From NCBI GenBank assembly GCA_944470555.2, contig OX104127.1, positions 137,348,786 through 137,412,785 on the forward strand: 64,000 nucleotides of DNA, given 5' to 3'. This document shows, piece after piece, positions 32,165 to 45,114 of the stretch (position 1 is its first letter; every line of letters starts with the position of its first letter). A program made the translations under genes and the position numbers. The DNA comes from Heterobilharzia americana (taxonomy: Eukaryota > Platyhelminthes > Trematoda > Strigeidida > Schistosomatidae). The notes beneath the pieces are model-generated. The model was given only the letters and a program-made list of their open reading frames with translations, was not told where the DNA came from and made no database searches.

Positions 32165-34609
32165 ATATTCTTGGGTATTTAAATACCAGAGACAAGTATC
32201 TTTACTTATTTACCGTAAAATTTCCATTTTCTATTCAATTTTCGTCAAGATTAAAAGCTGAGTTGATATAATGCCAATTTCTTCAAAAAGAAACTTATTT
32301 TTACTTATACTAATCTTTGTTCTTACAAATATTTGGCTTCATCTGAAATTTATCACTTGAATTTATTTCATAATTGATTGGTTAGCGAATGGAACAACTT
32401 TTACTATATTAAAATTAATTCACAGTATTCTGATATGGTTTTTCATATGGGACTTACTAAAGGTATTCCAAACAACATGATAAGATCATTTTATAATTAA
32501 TAGATTATTGGACTGACTAAGTGTTTGAATCTGGCTTTATAGACTCCTTTAGGTCTACAGATCTAGTGATTGAAAATGAAAGTAAACTAAGCGATTTCAT
32601 GAATACGTTTAATGGTCGTTAGCAATCTACTACAGAAAGTACTTTCTCTTTTATCTAAAACTCCTCAGTGTAGCGTATTCCAGTCCGAGCGACTTCGAGA
32701 GCTTCTATAAAAACATGAATCTAACAACCTTTGTTTCACACATTCTTACATTACCCAGTAGGCTAATGAATGAACAAAGACAACTACTTTAGATTTATGA
32801 GATTAAGTTTGTTCTAACTAGTGGATAGTCTGGATACATGATAAATGAAGGATGGTACTTGATGATTCACTCGGTTAACTCAAAAGAAAAGACACCATTG
32901 GACTGTAGAAATTTACTTCAGTCGGGACACTGTGAAAATAGAAGTACAAACAGTTGTTTCCTTGAGGTAAACAGACAAATCAGCACACTGAAAGTAGAAA
33001 AATAGCCTTAGTGAAAACGGCAAAAGGGAGTGATGTATGTGAGGCGGATAAAGGATACGAGAGAGATTAGTTCGAATTTTCATCGGATAAATCTTATGAA
33101 TCTAGGTTCACAGGGTTCGTTTTACGGGAATCTAAGATTCCCAAAACTCTCTCCTCAGATGAATGATAGATTGTGGATTTGAGTCTCCCAGTCCCAAACG
33201 GAGAAAAATTTGCATCCTAGATTTTATTGTTCATTCCTGCTGATGGCATTTGGAAAAGTTGGGAAATAAAACCATGACATCATTTTATTCTTCAAATCTC
33301 ATCCCTCTTTCTTTATCCAGATTTACCATGGGATTTAAATACATGAAAATCAACCTTTTAATTTCCTTTTTCAAAAACATTCACCTAATGATACCATAAG
33401 TGATCAATTTTCACAATCCTCACGATCTCCTCCGCTTTAATAATTTACGTTTTCTGTCTTATCGGTTGGTTTTGTTAACAATGTCTTTTCAACCTGTTAA
33501 AAGCACGTTCACTTTTTGTCTCGTATACATTTTGATATTATTTAGGTGATGAGCGGTTACGGAGAATGCTCAATATCATAAAACATAGGCTAAAATTATC
33601 CGACTACATTTGTTGATTTTGCTTTGTTCAAGTATATAAATGAGAAGAGTTGTATAAAATTCTGAATAACAGAATTATTTTACAGGCTAAGTAAATACAG
33701 CACAAAAAAGTCAGGTTAACATAATATAAGAATATAGCTAAGTCAAGAATGATAGACCCTAATAAGATGAGTAATTTAGAGAAGTATTTAGACATAGCTA
33801 TACCTACGGTAATGCACACGGTAGAATTGAATAGATTGACAATCCTGCGGATTAATGGGGAAGAATATAGAAAGAAGTTGATCACTGAACTTCTTTTCAT
33901 CGATGACGCCAAACACGGGTAATCGAAATGCTGAGTGTACGGAAAATTATATTACTAAATAAATCAAGGAATGAAAAACAGCAGAGCTACCTTGATATGA
34001 CTATAAGCAATAAATTCTGCTCAGACTACCGTCTAGTAAATAATACTTTTCACTGTTCGCTACGTCGTATAGACTAATTTAATACGGAACTATATTCTCC
34101 CACGATACCTAAGCTATATGCCTACATTAAAGTTCCACACCTTGACAATATCTGGATTAGCACTAAACAGGTAAGCAACAAAACTGAATGAGTAAATATC
34201 TAAGCAACCACACTGTTGTAACTACTCATCACCGAGGTAGTTTTGACCTGTGAAATCTTCCAGACAAACTTATATGATAGCAAACTTACATACTATCTTT
34301 TGTTTAATGTGGTAAGTAACCATGATGCTAAAGAGAAGAGTGACAAAAGAGTTTGTACTGACTACTTGCTTCATTCTAGTTCATAAATTTTCAGCATTTT
34401 AGACGACGAGACATGCCCATTGAGTCATAGAGAAGGAAGAGATAATTTAGCGGAGAAATTTTTTTTTGACAACATCATTTTTGAAAGCTATACAATAGTA
34501 TTTATATATATCATAAACATATAGCAGTCTATTATCAAACATTAGTTTTCTATGAGATTTCATCAAAGATAATAATTTTTACGTGAGTATCTCAAGGCAC
34601 CCTTTAAAG
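32165..34609. other. AT-rich, nothing recognised
   Basis: No supported gene, RNA or repeat seen. Confidence 0.45.
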
Positions 34610-35740
34610 GAATTGGTTCTAAGATGTACTTTTAACGTCCAGTTTAAATTCAACAATAATCTATAAAGACAAAAGGATGGGGTTGCTATGGGGTCACTAC
34701 TTGGACCGTTGCTGGCTGATTGCTTTATAGCGAACCTAGAGAATAGTATGCTACATTCAACAGTTGGTAGTCCCTACTTATATAAAATATATACGGATGA
34801 CGCATTCATCATATGTGTTCAAAATACAGATACTGGGATCGCAGTTAAAACGTTCAATGATTGTCACCCATCGACCAGCGTCACATCCGAATTTGAAGAG
34901 AACTCAGAATTCCACTTCCTGGATGTCTAATTGAAATAGGGACCAGATGGTTCTCTTCAGAGATCGCTTTATAGGAGGCTTACATGGACTGAACAATACT
35001 TGAATTTCCATAGCTGGGTGTCTCTTAGCTAGGAAAGGAATCTGATCCACTCTTTACCTTCAAGAATCACAAGAATCTGCACGAGTGATACTATCGACGA
35101 TGAATTAGATAAACTACCGAAGATTCTCAAGCAAAATGGATACTCATCCAGATTTATTGAGAAGAATTTAAAATTAAAACAGAAGACGGACCAAGTACTC
35201 ACAGTTCCAAAAAAGACCGTCTTTATGAACGTTGTTTTCGAAGGTGGTACGGCAGCAGATATCCTGAAAAATCAGCTGCCCAGATGACTGGAGAATACAT
35301 TTTTCTCTGCGAAGCTGCAGATCAGCTTCTCTAGTCAGCAACTGGTTCTGGAGTGCGTTAAGGACAAGTGGCCACTTTGGGCCACCTCAATATGTATCAA
35401 CAAATTTACTTGCTCCTGTGGAACTAATTTCACAGGCCGCACAGAGCGCACTTTCCAGACGTATCTCTGAGTACTGTCCTGGATGGCTGTCGATGGCAGA
35501 ATGTAAATCAATTAACAGTTCAGTTCTTGAACACTTGGTCAACTTTGGACACATAGCTCTACCAGAATCTTCCTTCAACTTCATTTATCGTGTCAAATGA
35601 AATAATTCAAAAGGAGTATGCCTTCGACAGTTGTCCACAGCGGAAGCACTGGCAATTCGTCAGTTCAAACCTGATCTCTGAGTGCAAAAGAAGTATCTTC
35701 AATCCCTTATCTTACCATGGTCTTATCACTTTCACAATTT
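34610..35740 (+). pseudogene. PLE (group C) reverse transcriptase and endonuclease relic
   Basis: Open frame 34688-34930 reads MGSLLGPLLADCFIANLENS (template-grip region, preceded by YRQKDGVA-like codons with a stop), YLYKIYTDDAFIICV (catalytic motif: TDD in place of VDD) and FHFLDV. After a stop the frame continues: SLYRRLTWTEQYLNFHSW, KILKQNGYSSRFIEKNLK, TAADILKNQL, then ICINKFTCSCGTNFTGRTER (YIG reads FTG), SINSSVLEHLVNFGH and AEALAIRQFKPDL. Motif order is that of Penelope-like elements; at least five stops. The N-terminal half of the RT is absent (5' truncation). Confidence 0.75.
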
Positions 35741-36959
35741 TCCTTCGATTTCATAATACTTAGTTTATGATTATCACCTTCAATATGGCTCTTGTCTCAT
35801 TTTTCACCTTCTTCACATCTATCTATCAGGTGGACACTCAATATTCACACTTCTCATCCATTAACACTTTTCACCTTGACCAACTCCTTGACTTCCTCGT
35901 TATTTCTACTGTCTAAAAGATTATTCAGCAACTACTTTCCATTCTTGGTCCCGGTTTTTAGCACTAGGTTAATGATGCAATAATATACTATTATTTAATA
36001 ACAGACTGTTATATGTTTATGTTATATTATAAATAAGATTGTACAGCTTTCGAAAATGATATCGTCGAAAAAGAAAATTCTCTTCACTGAATTATCTTTT
36101 CTCTACTCAGTACTTCTCACCTCTAATTCAAAACAGAATAGAACCGAGGATCTATAAGCGTTGTCTAAAATACCACCTACCATCTAGTTATTACATTGTT
36201 GAAGATTACTAAATTATTAATTCATTGAGAAAATAGTTTTAGAAAACATTAAACATAGCCAACTTAAACAGTAATCTGTTGGTGACTAGAAAAAAGAAGA
36301 AACTATTTTTGTATACCACCTGAATATATTGAGTTGAAAATTGAAATAAATTTTATTTTATTTTGCCTTCCTCACCTAAAATCTCTCATGCTTCCTAAAT
36401 TCTAATCACTTCACAGTAAAAAAAGAAACCTATTGAAGCATTTCCGTTTTTCAAGTTTTGTGAATAAAAACTGCTGTGTACTCTCTTCTTTTTAATAAAA
36501 AAAAGTCAAACTTCACTTTTCTGTTGAGCATAACATTTTGTCCCTCTTAAAATATTTTTATTGCACTTTAGCGTTTGATTTCCTTCTCTTTTTTACCATT
36601 GTCATCACTGTTGTTCTTTTATTAATGTTACTTTATTGTCAACACACAGTTAGTTTGCTTTTTATTTCAACTTCCTAATACTTGGAGCATAAAAAGGTTA
36701 GATGAGTCAAAAAAAAAGTGAATCAGTTGTTGAAGGAAGTGTGAAGCCATAGATATTTTAGACCTGATCGGTCACTTTATACAATGAATAATAACATTAA
36801 AAAGTGGTGTCAACTAGAGGTTTATAAGTAGTTGACAGGGATCTGGATATCTTCTTCCTCTTCCTTCATATCTAACTGACTACATATCTTGTAGAAACCT
36901 CCTATTCCATATCATTTCAACTTTTCTGAGGGAAATTTTACTGCTGTGCATCAACTAAG
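35741..36959. other. AT-rich, nothing recognised
   Basis: Low-complexity T- and A-rich DNA without supported features. Confidence 0.5.
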
Positions 36960-38180
36960 TTCAGTTTACATTTGAAGATGAACACTTTCGACAGGCCGAT
37001 GGGACATGTAAGGGTAGTCCATCAGGACCATTACTGTCTAAAATCTGGCTGGTGGTCTCATTATAGTGATTTGTGAGGCTTAAGGATGTTTTGTCCACTA
37101 AGAAGACTTATCACCGTACAAACTCATATTATCCTAACTTGTGAAAGAGTAATAATCACGTGACATATCCTAGCGGTAGACATATATATAGCTATTTAAA
37201 AGTGGACTCATGGAGAATAACCTTAGGCTTCACCCTTAAGGGTCCGTTTATTCCTCGGAAACAGGAAGAGGCAGCAAAGACTATATAGGTTTATTGTCGA
37301 CTTGAATATGTAAAAAAACTAACGGTTTAAACATATTTTCTTATGGTCATGGAAAGTTCTACATCCTTCTGGAGAGTCCCTTAGTTTTACATGTACGATC
37401 ACGCGGTTTTTCACTTCCGTTCGATGTGATTGGCTGTGAAGGCTGTCCATGAATTTACAGGCCTCTTTGAGGAATCCGGAAGATATTTTCACACTCTCTA
37501 ACAATCTCCTATTCTTAGATGTACCCTTCAGTCTCCGAGAAGATGGTTTGATAAGACGGTCAGTCCACAGAAAGCCTACATAGACAGGTTATTATCTGGA
37601 TTTTCACCGTTTTGTCCGCTCCAGTATAAGCGAGGTTTATTGAAATCCTTATTTAATAGAATCTATCATATCTGTTCATCAGAAATGGTGGATGAAAATA
37701 TCAATTACTGACCAAAACACTTACGCAAAAAGTATATCAACTGAAGTTTAAAAACCGTTGTAGAAGTCAGGCAGCGCCAAAGCCAACTCTATACAAAGTA
37801 CCCAAGACAAGTGTCTACACCACTCTACCATAGAGAAGGGAGTTGGTGGTATAATTTTGACACATGAGCTAATATCAGCTGTTAAGAAGACCTACTAAGC
37901 AACTAAGCTTACAACTGTGGATATGCAAAACACATGTTTCACCACAAATCTAAGCATTCCATAAATAATTACGTCACATCCCAATATGTTTACTAGTCTA
38001 TGCGTGTGCAGCTACACATGCATAGGTAGAAGTAATAGAGGCATACAGCAGAGTTTGGGAGAACATGCACCTAAACGGCTTCAAAAACGTGTGAATTGTG
38101 AAACTTTGATGAAAGTGCAGGTGGGAGACGACCCCCTTCATCTACGGTTAAACATATTATAGAAACTGGTCACAAAATTG
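36960..38180 (+). pseudogene. PLE (group C) relic, plus strand
   Basis: Begins FTFEDEHFRQADGTCKGSPS GPLL, the RT template-grip region also found intact at 40400 on the minus strand. It continues with decayed RT, LLSGFSPFCPLQYKRGLLKS and NRIYHICSSEMVDENINY (thumb-side motif), and a GIY-YIG-like remnant at about 37990-38100 (CSYTCIGRSNRGIQQSLGEH). Many stops and frameshifts. The 3' end of the frame (FAEAIAIHKMKPPLC) reappears at 38620, so 38190-38560 looks like an insertion, possibly a group-B PLE terminus (TTGTTTATTTGATGTATATA resembles 46115). Confidence 0.7.
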
Positions 38181-38559
38181 ATTCCATAGTAAATTTGTTT
38201 ATTTGATGTATATAGCACAATGGGATAGTACTATGACCTCTTCCGATTTCGGACAACCTACTGTTAAAGTTTGGTTTTTTTTCAAGTGCTTTAGTTTCAG
38301 CTAAGCTTAAGGTTTTTGGGTAGAGACTGACTACCCACCTTTCCTATCGAAGTTTCATCTGTGATCTCATTATTTCAGAGGGATAGTTTTCTTGTATTAT
38401 TTTGATGAAATTTTGTATTTGACTATTTCTGGATTTCTTGAAAGTAGCTTATCTTGCTTTACCTATTAGAAATTCATCGTCTCTATGCGTTATATGCCAT
38501 ATGAACAAACTTAATATGTAATTACATTCTGTTATACTGACCAATGTCTACACTTATTT

Positions 38560-38750
38560 TCACAAAATTAATGCTGAAACAGCTTCCAAAGTGTTATATA
38601 AAAACTGTCAGGAATGTATTCTGAGGTTTGCAGAAGCGATAGCTATACACAAAATGAAACCACCTTTATGTACACAAAACAATTTGTTCTTACACTACAT
38701 CTACCTTGGCAAACTTTGTTTTCTTACGAAGGTTAAGATCAATTAAGTCA
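38560..38750 (+). pseudogene. PLE (group C) C-terminal end
   Basis: Reads SKVLYKNCQECILRFAEAIA and IHKMKPPLCTQNNLFLHYIY, matching the C-terminal ends of 35620-35700 and 39380-39480. Separated from the rest of the relic by about 380 bp of inserted sequence. Confidence 0.65.
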
Positions 38751-38904
38751 CTTTTCCTACCTGTTCTCATCTTTCTCAATTTTAATCCCCTACTACCTTA
38801 GTTAATAAATTTGTCTTTCCACTCTTCATTTTAACGTAAATTGACTTCTGAAGAAAATGTATGATTAGATAATTAGAAATTTACTGTACAAATATAACAC
38901 ATTG

Positions 38905-39220
38905 TCGAGATAAACTTCGTCTTCTAATTACATTATCTAAATTTATGAAAAAGGACATATTTTTTCTAATAGAAAGTGTGTAGTTAATGCTGTAGACATG
39001 TAAAAAAAATTGGGTTTTCCTGTAATCAAGTCAGTTTTATTGATTATGATTTACTCTTCAAAGAAATCTAAATGATACTCGCTTATCCGTTTGTCCCTAA
39101 GTCCATCAATAAATCATCACTGAATGCTTTTCTGAGTCGAAACATAACCCATCAGGACAAATAACATTATATATTTAGATAATGTAATTAGAAGACATAG
39201 ATTATCTGAAAAATGTGATG
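38905..39220. mobile_element. PLE (group C) short fragments in alternating orientation
   Basis: 38910-38965 read on the minus strand and 39165-39215 read on the plus strand both resemble the NVIRRRRSSEKCDVL segment of the minus element (about 40540). The second directly abuts the end of that minus element. Confidence 0.5.
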
Positions 39221-39369
39221 TGTTAGCACTATCATAAATTTACTTGTCAAGGCATTATATATGAAAACTGGAAGTGGAGGAAGGATACATATGACATAAA
39301 GGAATTCAATAATAAGAAAGATAATGAGAGGAATAAAAGATAAGACTTGAAGACAATCTTGGTAATACG

Positions 39370-39917
39370 ATAAAATAAGCATTACCAAGGTAGGCTTAAT
39401 GTAAGGACAAACTGCTTTTGCACACACAATGGGGGGCTAAATTTATTTATGGCTAGCGCCTCAACAAACTTAAATATACGCCCCTGACAGTTTCTGTACA
39501 AAATTGTAAAGGCTGTTTTGATATCAATTGTGTGACTCTTATCAATGATATGTTTCGCAATGGATGATGATGGTTGTCTGCCATCTGCACCTATCAATGT
39601 TTGTGAATCCAATTGCTTTCACAGCCATTTTGGAACGTGTTCCACTACTCTCGAGTGCATATCACAATTAGTCCTCCCTATGTATTTTGTCACCCGCACA
39701 TGTAAATTTATGAACGTAGTGGGATGTGTTGCAATCGTCTATACAGTGTTGAGGTCTAGGTTGTAGCAGGTGATTGATCATCTCAACTACGATAAGCTTA
39801 GCTTCGTAGTACGTCTTGCTAACAGCAGACCTCAACCTTCATTTTAATATCATGCTGTTAGGTTCTCCACTGTATGGTGGTGCTATGTAAACGCATTTAT
39901 TCGAAACAGAGCACAGA
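39370..39917 (-). pseudogene. PLE (group C) GIY-YIG endonuclease region
   Basis: Downstream part of the element whose RT is at 39918-40589. Minus reading: VCIRKCVYIAPPYSGE-like linker, HKFTCAGDK/FINLHVRVTKYIGRTNCDM (YIG triad present), VVEHVPKWL, a stop, then DSQTLIGADGRQPSSSIAKH, IKTAFTILYRNCQG, VEALAINKFSPPLCVQKQF and the terminal LSLPW. GIY-YIG domains nick target DNA in PLE integration. At least three stops or frame changes. Confidence 0.7.
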
Positions 39918-40589
39918 TTAGGTTTGATTTTTGCAGCGGTTTATGAACTTCAATGGATATCCATTTTCTACTAATGTTTCCGTTAGTATTTTGATATCAT
40001 CATCCACTGATTCCTCCGTACAAATATGCTGGATCCTTTTAAATAGGCAGGTTACCAAAACTCGATTGTATTGGGCTGGACGAAAGCTACGGAAACTTAA
40101 GTACTGGCCTGTCCAAGTAGGATTCTCGTAGATCGACCGTTTTATTGAACCATCATTTCTACTACTTAGGACCATATCCAAGAATGGCAAACGGTTTTCT
40201 CTCTCTTCTCCACATGTTAGATTTACATTGTTTTGTACGTTGTTAAGTCTTTCTAACAAAAATGTCGCATCTTCATGGTTATCACATATCACGATCATAT
40301 CATCAACATATCTTTTATAGTGAGTAACTTTACTGATGAGATCGCCGGTCAAACCTTCAATGTGTGACATGTAAATATCAACTAGCAACGGTCCTAAGGG
40401 ACTTCCCATAGCCACACTATCTATTTGTCGAAAATGTTCATCTTCAAATGTGAAATGAACTTTATCAGTGCACAATAATAACAGCTCTCTCAAACACGTT
40501 GAGGATGGCACTAATACGTCACATTTTTCAGATGATCTACGTCTTCTAATTACATTACCCAAATTCATAAAAGGGACTAATTGTTTCAA
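39918..40589 (-). pseudogene. PLE (group C) reverse transcriptase fragment, 223 open codons
   Basis: Longest open frame of the window. Order: NLGNVIRRRRSSEKCDVLVP (about residues 10-29), TFEDEHFRQIDSVAMGSPLG PLL (about 47-68, template-grip motif), HYKRYVDDMIVICDNHEDAT (catalytic YVDD, about 89-108), NRLPFLDMVLSSRNDGSIKR (motif with LPFLD), IYENPTWTGQYLSFRSF (PLE thumb motif, normally YRKPT-type) and ETLVENGYPLKFINRCKNQ. A complete PLE protein is roughly 700-800 residues, so the N-terminal half is missing and the endonuclease region is interrupted. Catalytic residues look intact, but the protein cannot be full length. Confidence 0.85.
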
Positions 40590-40624
40590 ACTACTATATG
40601 TAGTTTATTCTTGTGAAATGACGT

Positions 40625-41829
40625 AGATAATTAAGTGTTCAAACAGTACGAAAACGACATTAACGACATTAAAGAAAACAGTCACTGACTGACCCCTATG
40701 GATGAATCAGTTCCGTGTTGCTTAGTCGTAAATGCTGACCAGATTCTGCTGACCGACTTTACAGTATGGTGATCCGACCAGGATACCTACAATCATGGGG
40801 TATTTTAATGCTAGGTGACTGAAGGTCGATTAATTGTTTGCTGCAAAATGATTATTACAATTAATTTATCAACAACACGACACTGCCTACTATCCAATGA
40901 GAAATCAATGTACCAATTATACCCCAAAAAGTAGCTAGTAAAGACCAGTGGGCTTCGATAGTATTTCTCCTAACTGCTACGATAGATCATGTTGAACCGT
41001 ACATCTAAGAAGCTGTAATTTCACTTAAGACCAATAATCTTCTAAGGAGCATTGAAACATGACCACGGTCGTCCTACTGATTTTCCTTAAGAAATTAACA
41101 TAAAGGAGCTAATTTTTTTGTGCCGATTAAGACGAAATTGATAGGAGATGCTAGCCTCACTTAAAAAAATAATTTCAGGGAAAAAATCCAAACATTTTAA
41201 AGCACTAAAGTATAACATGCTAAATATCTACTGTAATGAATTTTCGCTCAAAGCATAGTCTAGAAATTAGTGAAGTTTAGTCACTATTATAGTACTTTAA
41301 AATACTAGACGCACACACCGCTGAATGAACTTCTTTTCCAAGTCTAAAACCATATAGAAACATACCATTTCATTCACTCTGTGAAAGTGTCCAGAAGATA
41401 GAAATCTTACACAACAGGTGTTACTCCTGAATCACTGGATCGGAGTTGAATAACTAGCATACCCCTACTTCAGTGAATTGATGACCTACAACCATCTTTT
41501 CTAGTGGTGGTAATATAGAAATCAAATCACTCTGAAAGTAATAACAAATGAAGAAGGTACTATATGCTTCGGTAGAAAGATTTATCTGTTTACAGCTCTA
41601 TGGGAAAAAAGAATTTCCAGATGTAGATGATTTGCTCTTGGTCAACCAACTCTTAGATTACGTCATTTGAGATGAACAGTTGAGGAGGAGAAGAATAAAT
41701 TAGTGACTCACTATTGAAGTTATGATGAAATAAAATAAAATCTCTCATCTTACGGTAAGCCACTGAATAAAAACCAAATCGATCTAGTCTTTCTTCGTAG
41801 GAGAGGTTGAAAAGTCCTACCCTCTGAAT
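40625..41829. other. Unassigned DNA
   Basis: A GC-richer block at about 40690-40860 may be an old repeat but matches nothing else in the window. No gene seen. Confidence 0.35.
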
Positions 41830-43990
41830 CTGCTCTAATATATTTCAACTTTAGATATGAAAAATGGGTTTACTGTTTGAATTCTGTACTCTGAATAAAA
41901 CCCTGTATACCTTGGATATGGAGTCCGAAACATGTTCTCATCAAAGCTTTGGAAGGCTTCTAGCAAGGACCTCAAGATTCGAAAGCCTTTGAGAGCCGCT
42001 ATTCTAGAGTTAGCTGATATTCTAAGGTCATGACTGACCACGATATTTAAGTCTTTGTTTTTAGGTACTTAGGTTAGTAGCATGCACCTAACCAATTAGT
42101 CATATCAATCGTCATCTTCCTTTTGTAATACTCAGCTTTTGATGATATCAATTTCTAAATAGCATGTCATGTATTTTTCTACAATAGCATTAGCGCAATG
42201 CTATAGTAACATCCTGACCTAACCATTGTGGATAGGTCTCCGGAGTTTAAGTGAAGTGAACCAGAAATAGGAGCTTAATTATTTACTGATCTCCATTTAC
42301 CACTACTCTTTGCTTTTCATTGTGAAGAGAAACTTTGATACATTTCCCAGCCTAATCGTAGAACACAAAGACTTTCAGCTCCTACCATAGGCTGAGGCGT
42401 GAAACATTCTTGAATGTTCTCTTGAAGTCCATGCATGTTAAATCACTTGAAACACACATATCCCTTGTAGAAGCTAAACTTTCCCTTGCAGCTATGAGGC
42501 TTGCTAAGCATGAGTGTTCATGTTTAATCCCATACTTTTGCGTGGCTACAGGCCTGGTTTCTGAACATATCAAAGAATAGCAGTGCATTTGATCTTTCCT
42601 CAGTGCTTAACTGCTATGCTAGTCAGACCAACCGTAAGATAGTTAACCACCAGATGTCTGCGTCCAGTTTCATAGAAAAGATTGATAATATCATCATTCC
42701 AATGTCTATTTCGTTTCCAGCGATGCAGTTACACACTAAACAGCCAAGAATGTGATTTGCTGAGAATATCTGTTCGTGCTGGTAATGTAAGTGGATAAAG
42801 CTCATCTAGACCCCAGGACTTACTCATGTTGAGGTTCTGAAGTAGTTTTCAGATGATGAGCTTGTCAATAAACATTGGTTTCATTCGTTAGTTGTCACCT
42901 ATGAAAGCAGCTTCCGGGAAGACTAAGGTTGTTTTCACTATTTTACTGTCTATTTTCTAGTACAGCTATTATCTGTCTTTTTATCCTGTCCTTTAACCAC
43001 CAGTCAGGTCTAAGTTTTAAACTAGAACCAACAATCATACATACTCTAGACAATTACTGTTCCCGTGCTTCTTTACAACCCAAAACAACCTTAAAAAGTC
43101 TGCATTTATTGGAGTCATTGTCGCTATCTAACTCTTCACCTGTTCTTACTAACCTTCTAACATGCTAAATGAACTTTCAAAAAGAAGTTTCCGGATGAGT
43201 GACCACATAAAGTCTAAATTATCGAAGTGTCATTGAACAGAATCCAATTACTCTGGTTCTTTCACGCCTCATATGATTAAGCTGCGCTTAACTTGATCTT
43301 TTGCCTCTGTGTAGAAAGTTAAACCCTCATTCACACTTATTAAGGACTTATTGTTGCTTCTACATTTAATAAAGTTGGGCTTGGAAACCTGGCTATTAAA
43401 TTTTGCTGGAATACACATAAATTATTGGCGGTTTCTTCACCATAGTGTTCCACTTTTCCTGGTGAATACATTAGAGCCTGAAGTATTGAACTGCTTAAGT
43501 TTCATGAAGATCACCGGAAGTCTTTACTCTGACCTCTGACGCCTCTGAGACTTGAACAATATTTTCCTTGTCTTCCAAGCTTCCACTCATCTTACACCGA
43601 ATTCACCTAATAGTCTCAATGGGAGTCTGAGTTTGTTCTGTTTTTCGACTAGTTTCTTGTGTAGGCATTAAAACGACCCACTCGCTCAACAGAAGAATGA
43701 CCCAACTCAAAATTTGTTATTTAATTCAGTGAGCAACCCAGTTAAGCGTTTGTGATGCTAAACATTTCAACTTGGTCGTCTGAATTAAAGTCACCACAAT
43801 CACTCCTGGTGGGTAGTACATCCAGGAGTGTCAAAGCTATATTTAGTAGTTCTGTACCATACTTGAGTTAGATGTGCAGTGAATCTTGCGAATTCAGAGT
43901 AAATTTAAACTGGAGCTCTTCTCATAGTTGGATAAATGTAGTGTTGGTACTGTTTGTAACAATCAACACATTGCATATCATCGTCTACCA
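41830..43990 (-). mobile_element. CR1/Jockey-like non-LTR element, heavily decayed
   Basis: Minus-strand reading. Near 43900-43740: LNIALTLLDVLPTRSDCGDF, with the GDFN-type motif of non-LTR endonucleases. Near 42040-41835: an open frame SHDLRISANSRIAALKGFRI LRSLLEAFQSFDENMFRTPY, TGFYSEYRIQTVNPFF, the C-terminal RT-proximal motif (LGV-type, KGF, LEYCIQAWNP-like) of CR1-like elements. Between them (about 43700-42100) only scattered, stop-filled similarity is expected, and I could not place the catalytic motif. Boundaries are rough. Confidence 0.5.
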
Positions 43991-44341
43991 GGAAAAAAAA
44001 TTACACCGCGCACAACAGTGTAATGAAACGACAGTTATGTTCGGTAAATGACTGAACCAAACTGATAAAATAAGTAACCCCACTATATAACACAAGACTA
44101 AGTAACTCCAGTGAGAGATGTACGTAAAAATATCTCCCAAGAATTGACAAAAATGTAAACATTGAGAATACTAGACTCAAAACAATAAAACTGAATTATT
44201 TCAATTTGAAGTTAATCAAAAACTTAACGTGATAGCGAGAACAGAAGCTAAATTTGTAAAAAAAACGTGGAAAAGTCACTCCCTTTCCGCATAAACCTCA
44301 CTTCACAATTAAAGTAAACAAATCGAAACAAGCTCACTTAC

Positions 44342-44393
44342 CAACTTCCTTAACAGTTCCTACTTTATATATATTTTTTGCCTGAGTTTCACA
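44342..44393 (-). other. Possible small minus-strand exon
   Basis: On the minus strand a T-rich tract ends in TTTTTTGCTAG, followed by 52 bp open in one frame (CETQAKNIYKVGTVKEV) and a near-consensus donor GTAAGTGAG (complement of 44336-44341 and onward). The other frames are stopped or shorter. No partner exon could be assigned with confidence: a phase-compatible acceptor near 43988 leads into the CR1-like relic. Confidence 0.3.
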
Positions 44394-45114
44394 CTAGCAA
44401 AAAAATAAGCAGTTACATAAGATAAACAATAGACTAGTATGTCATATTTACATAGTTATAAATTCTATTGTTTTAACGTCTTTCGGAAATGGGTTAGAAA
44501 GTACCACTTTATAAATTTATGCTTTTAAAAAAAATCCTAATTGACACACTACCACTTCATATCTATCAATAATGCAAAAAATGTTTATTTTTTCCTGCCA
44601 TTTTGTCCTTTATTATTGTCGTTTTAAGACAAGAAACTATGGATACATACATCATAAAATCAAAAAAAGTTAGTTATACCCACAGAAATAATCTTTTTGA
44701 AGTCAAACTATTTTAACATACCTCTTGTATCGTTTACTTGTTGTGAATTTTATTCCATAAAAGTCTCAGTACTTTTTATCAAAGTGTATGTACTGCTCAA
44801 TTTCCTGTTATGTATCTATCCGTAAGAAAAAAAAACAACATTAAAGTTTATTTTGTTCTCCATTGAAATTTTTACAAGGGGAAAAATTTATTCAGACACT
44901 TAAATTACTCAAATGTTTTACAGTATCAAAACTATGGAAGTTAACAACAATTAAGCACTGCTTAATTAGAAATCAACTTCTAAACAACGAAAAGTTGTGG
45001 AAAGAAAATCTGATGGTGGAAAAAATGTTTTGTTCACAAATAACAACATTATAAGCAAACTATGCACTATGCACTCAGCTCCAAATTTAAGTAGTTCTTG
45101 ATATGGTTGTAATT
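44394..45114. other. AT-rich, nothing recognised
   Basis: A Lys/Leu-rich frame at 44863-45054 has no support. Nothing else seen. Confidence 0.45.

Noticed and set aside
43885..43988. Terminal exon joined in phase to 44342-44393
   Set aside because: The phase fits, but the sequence reads better in another frame as endonuclease remnant of the CR1-like element (CGDFN), so the junction is likely coincidental.
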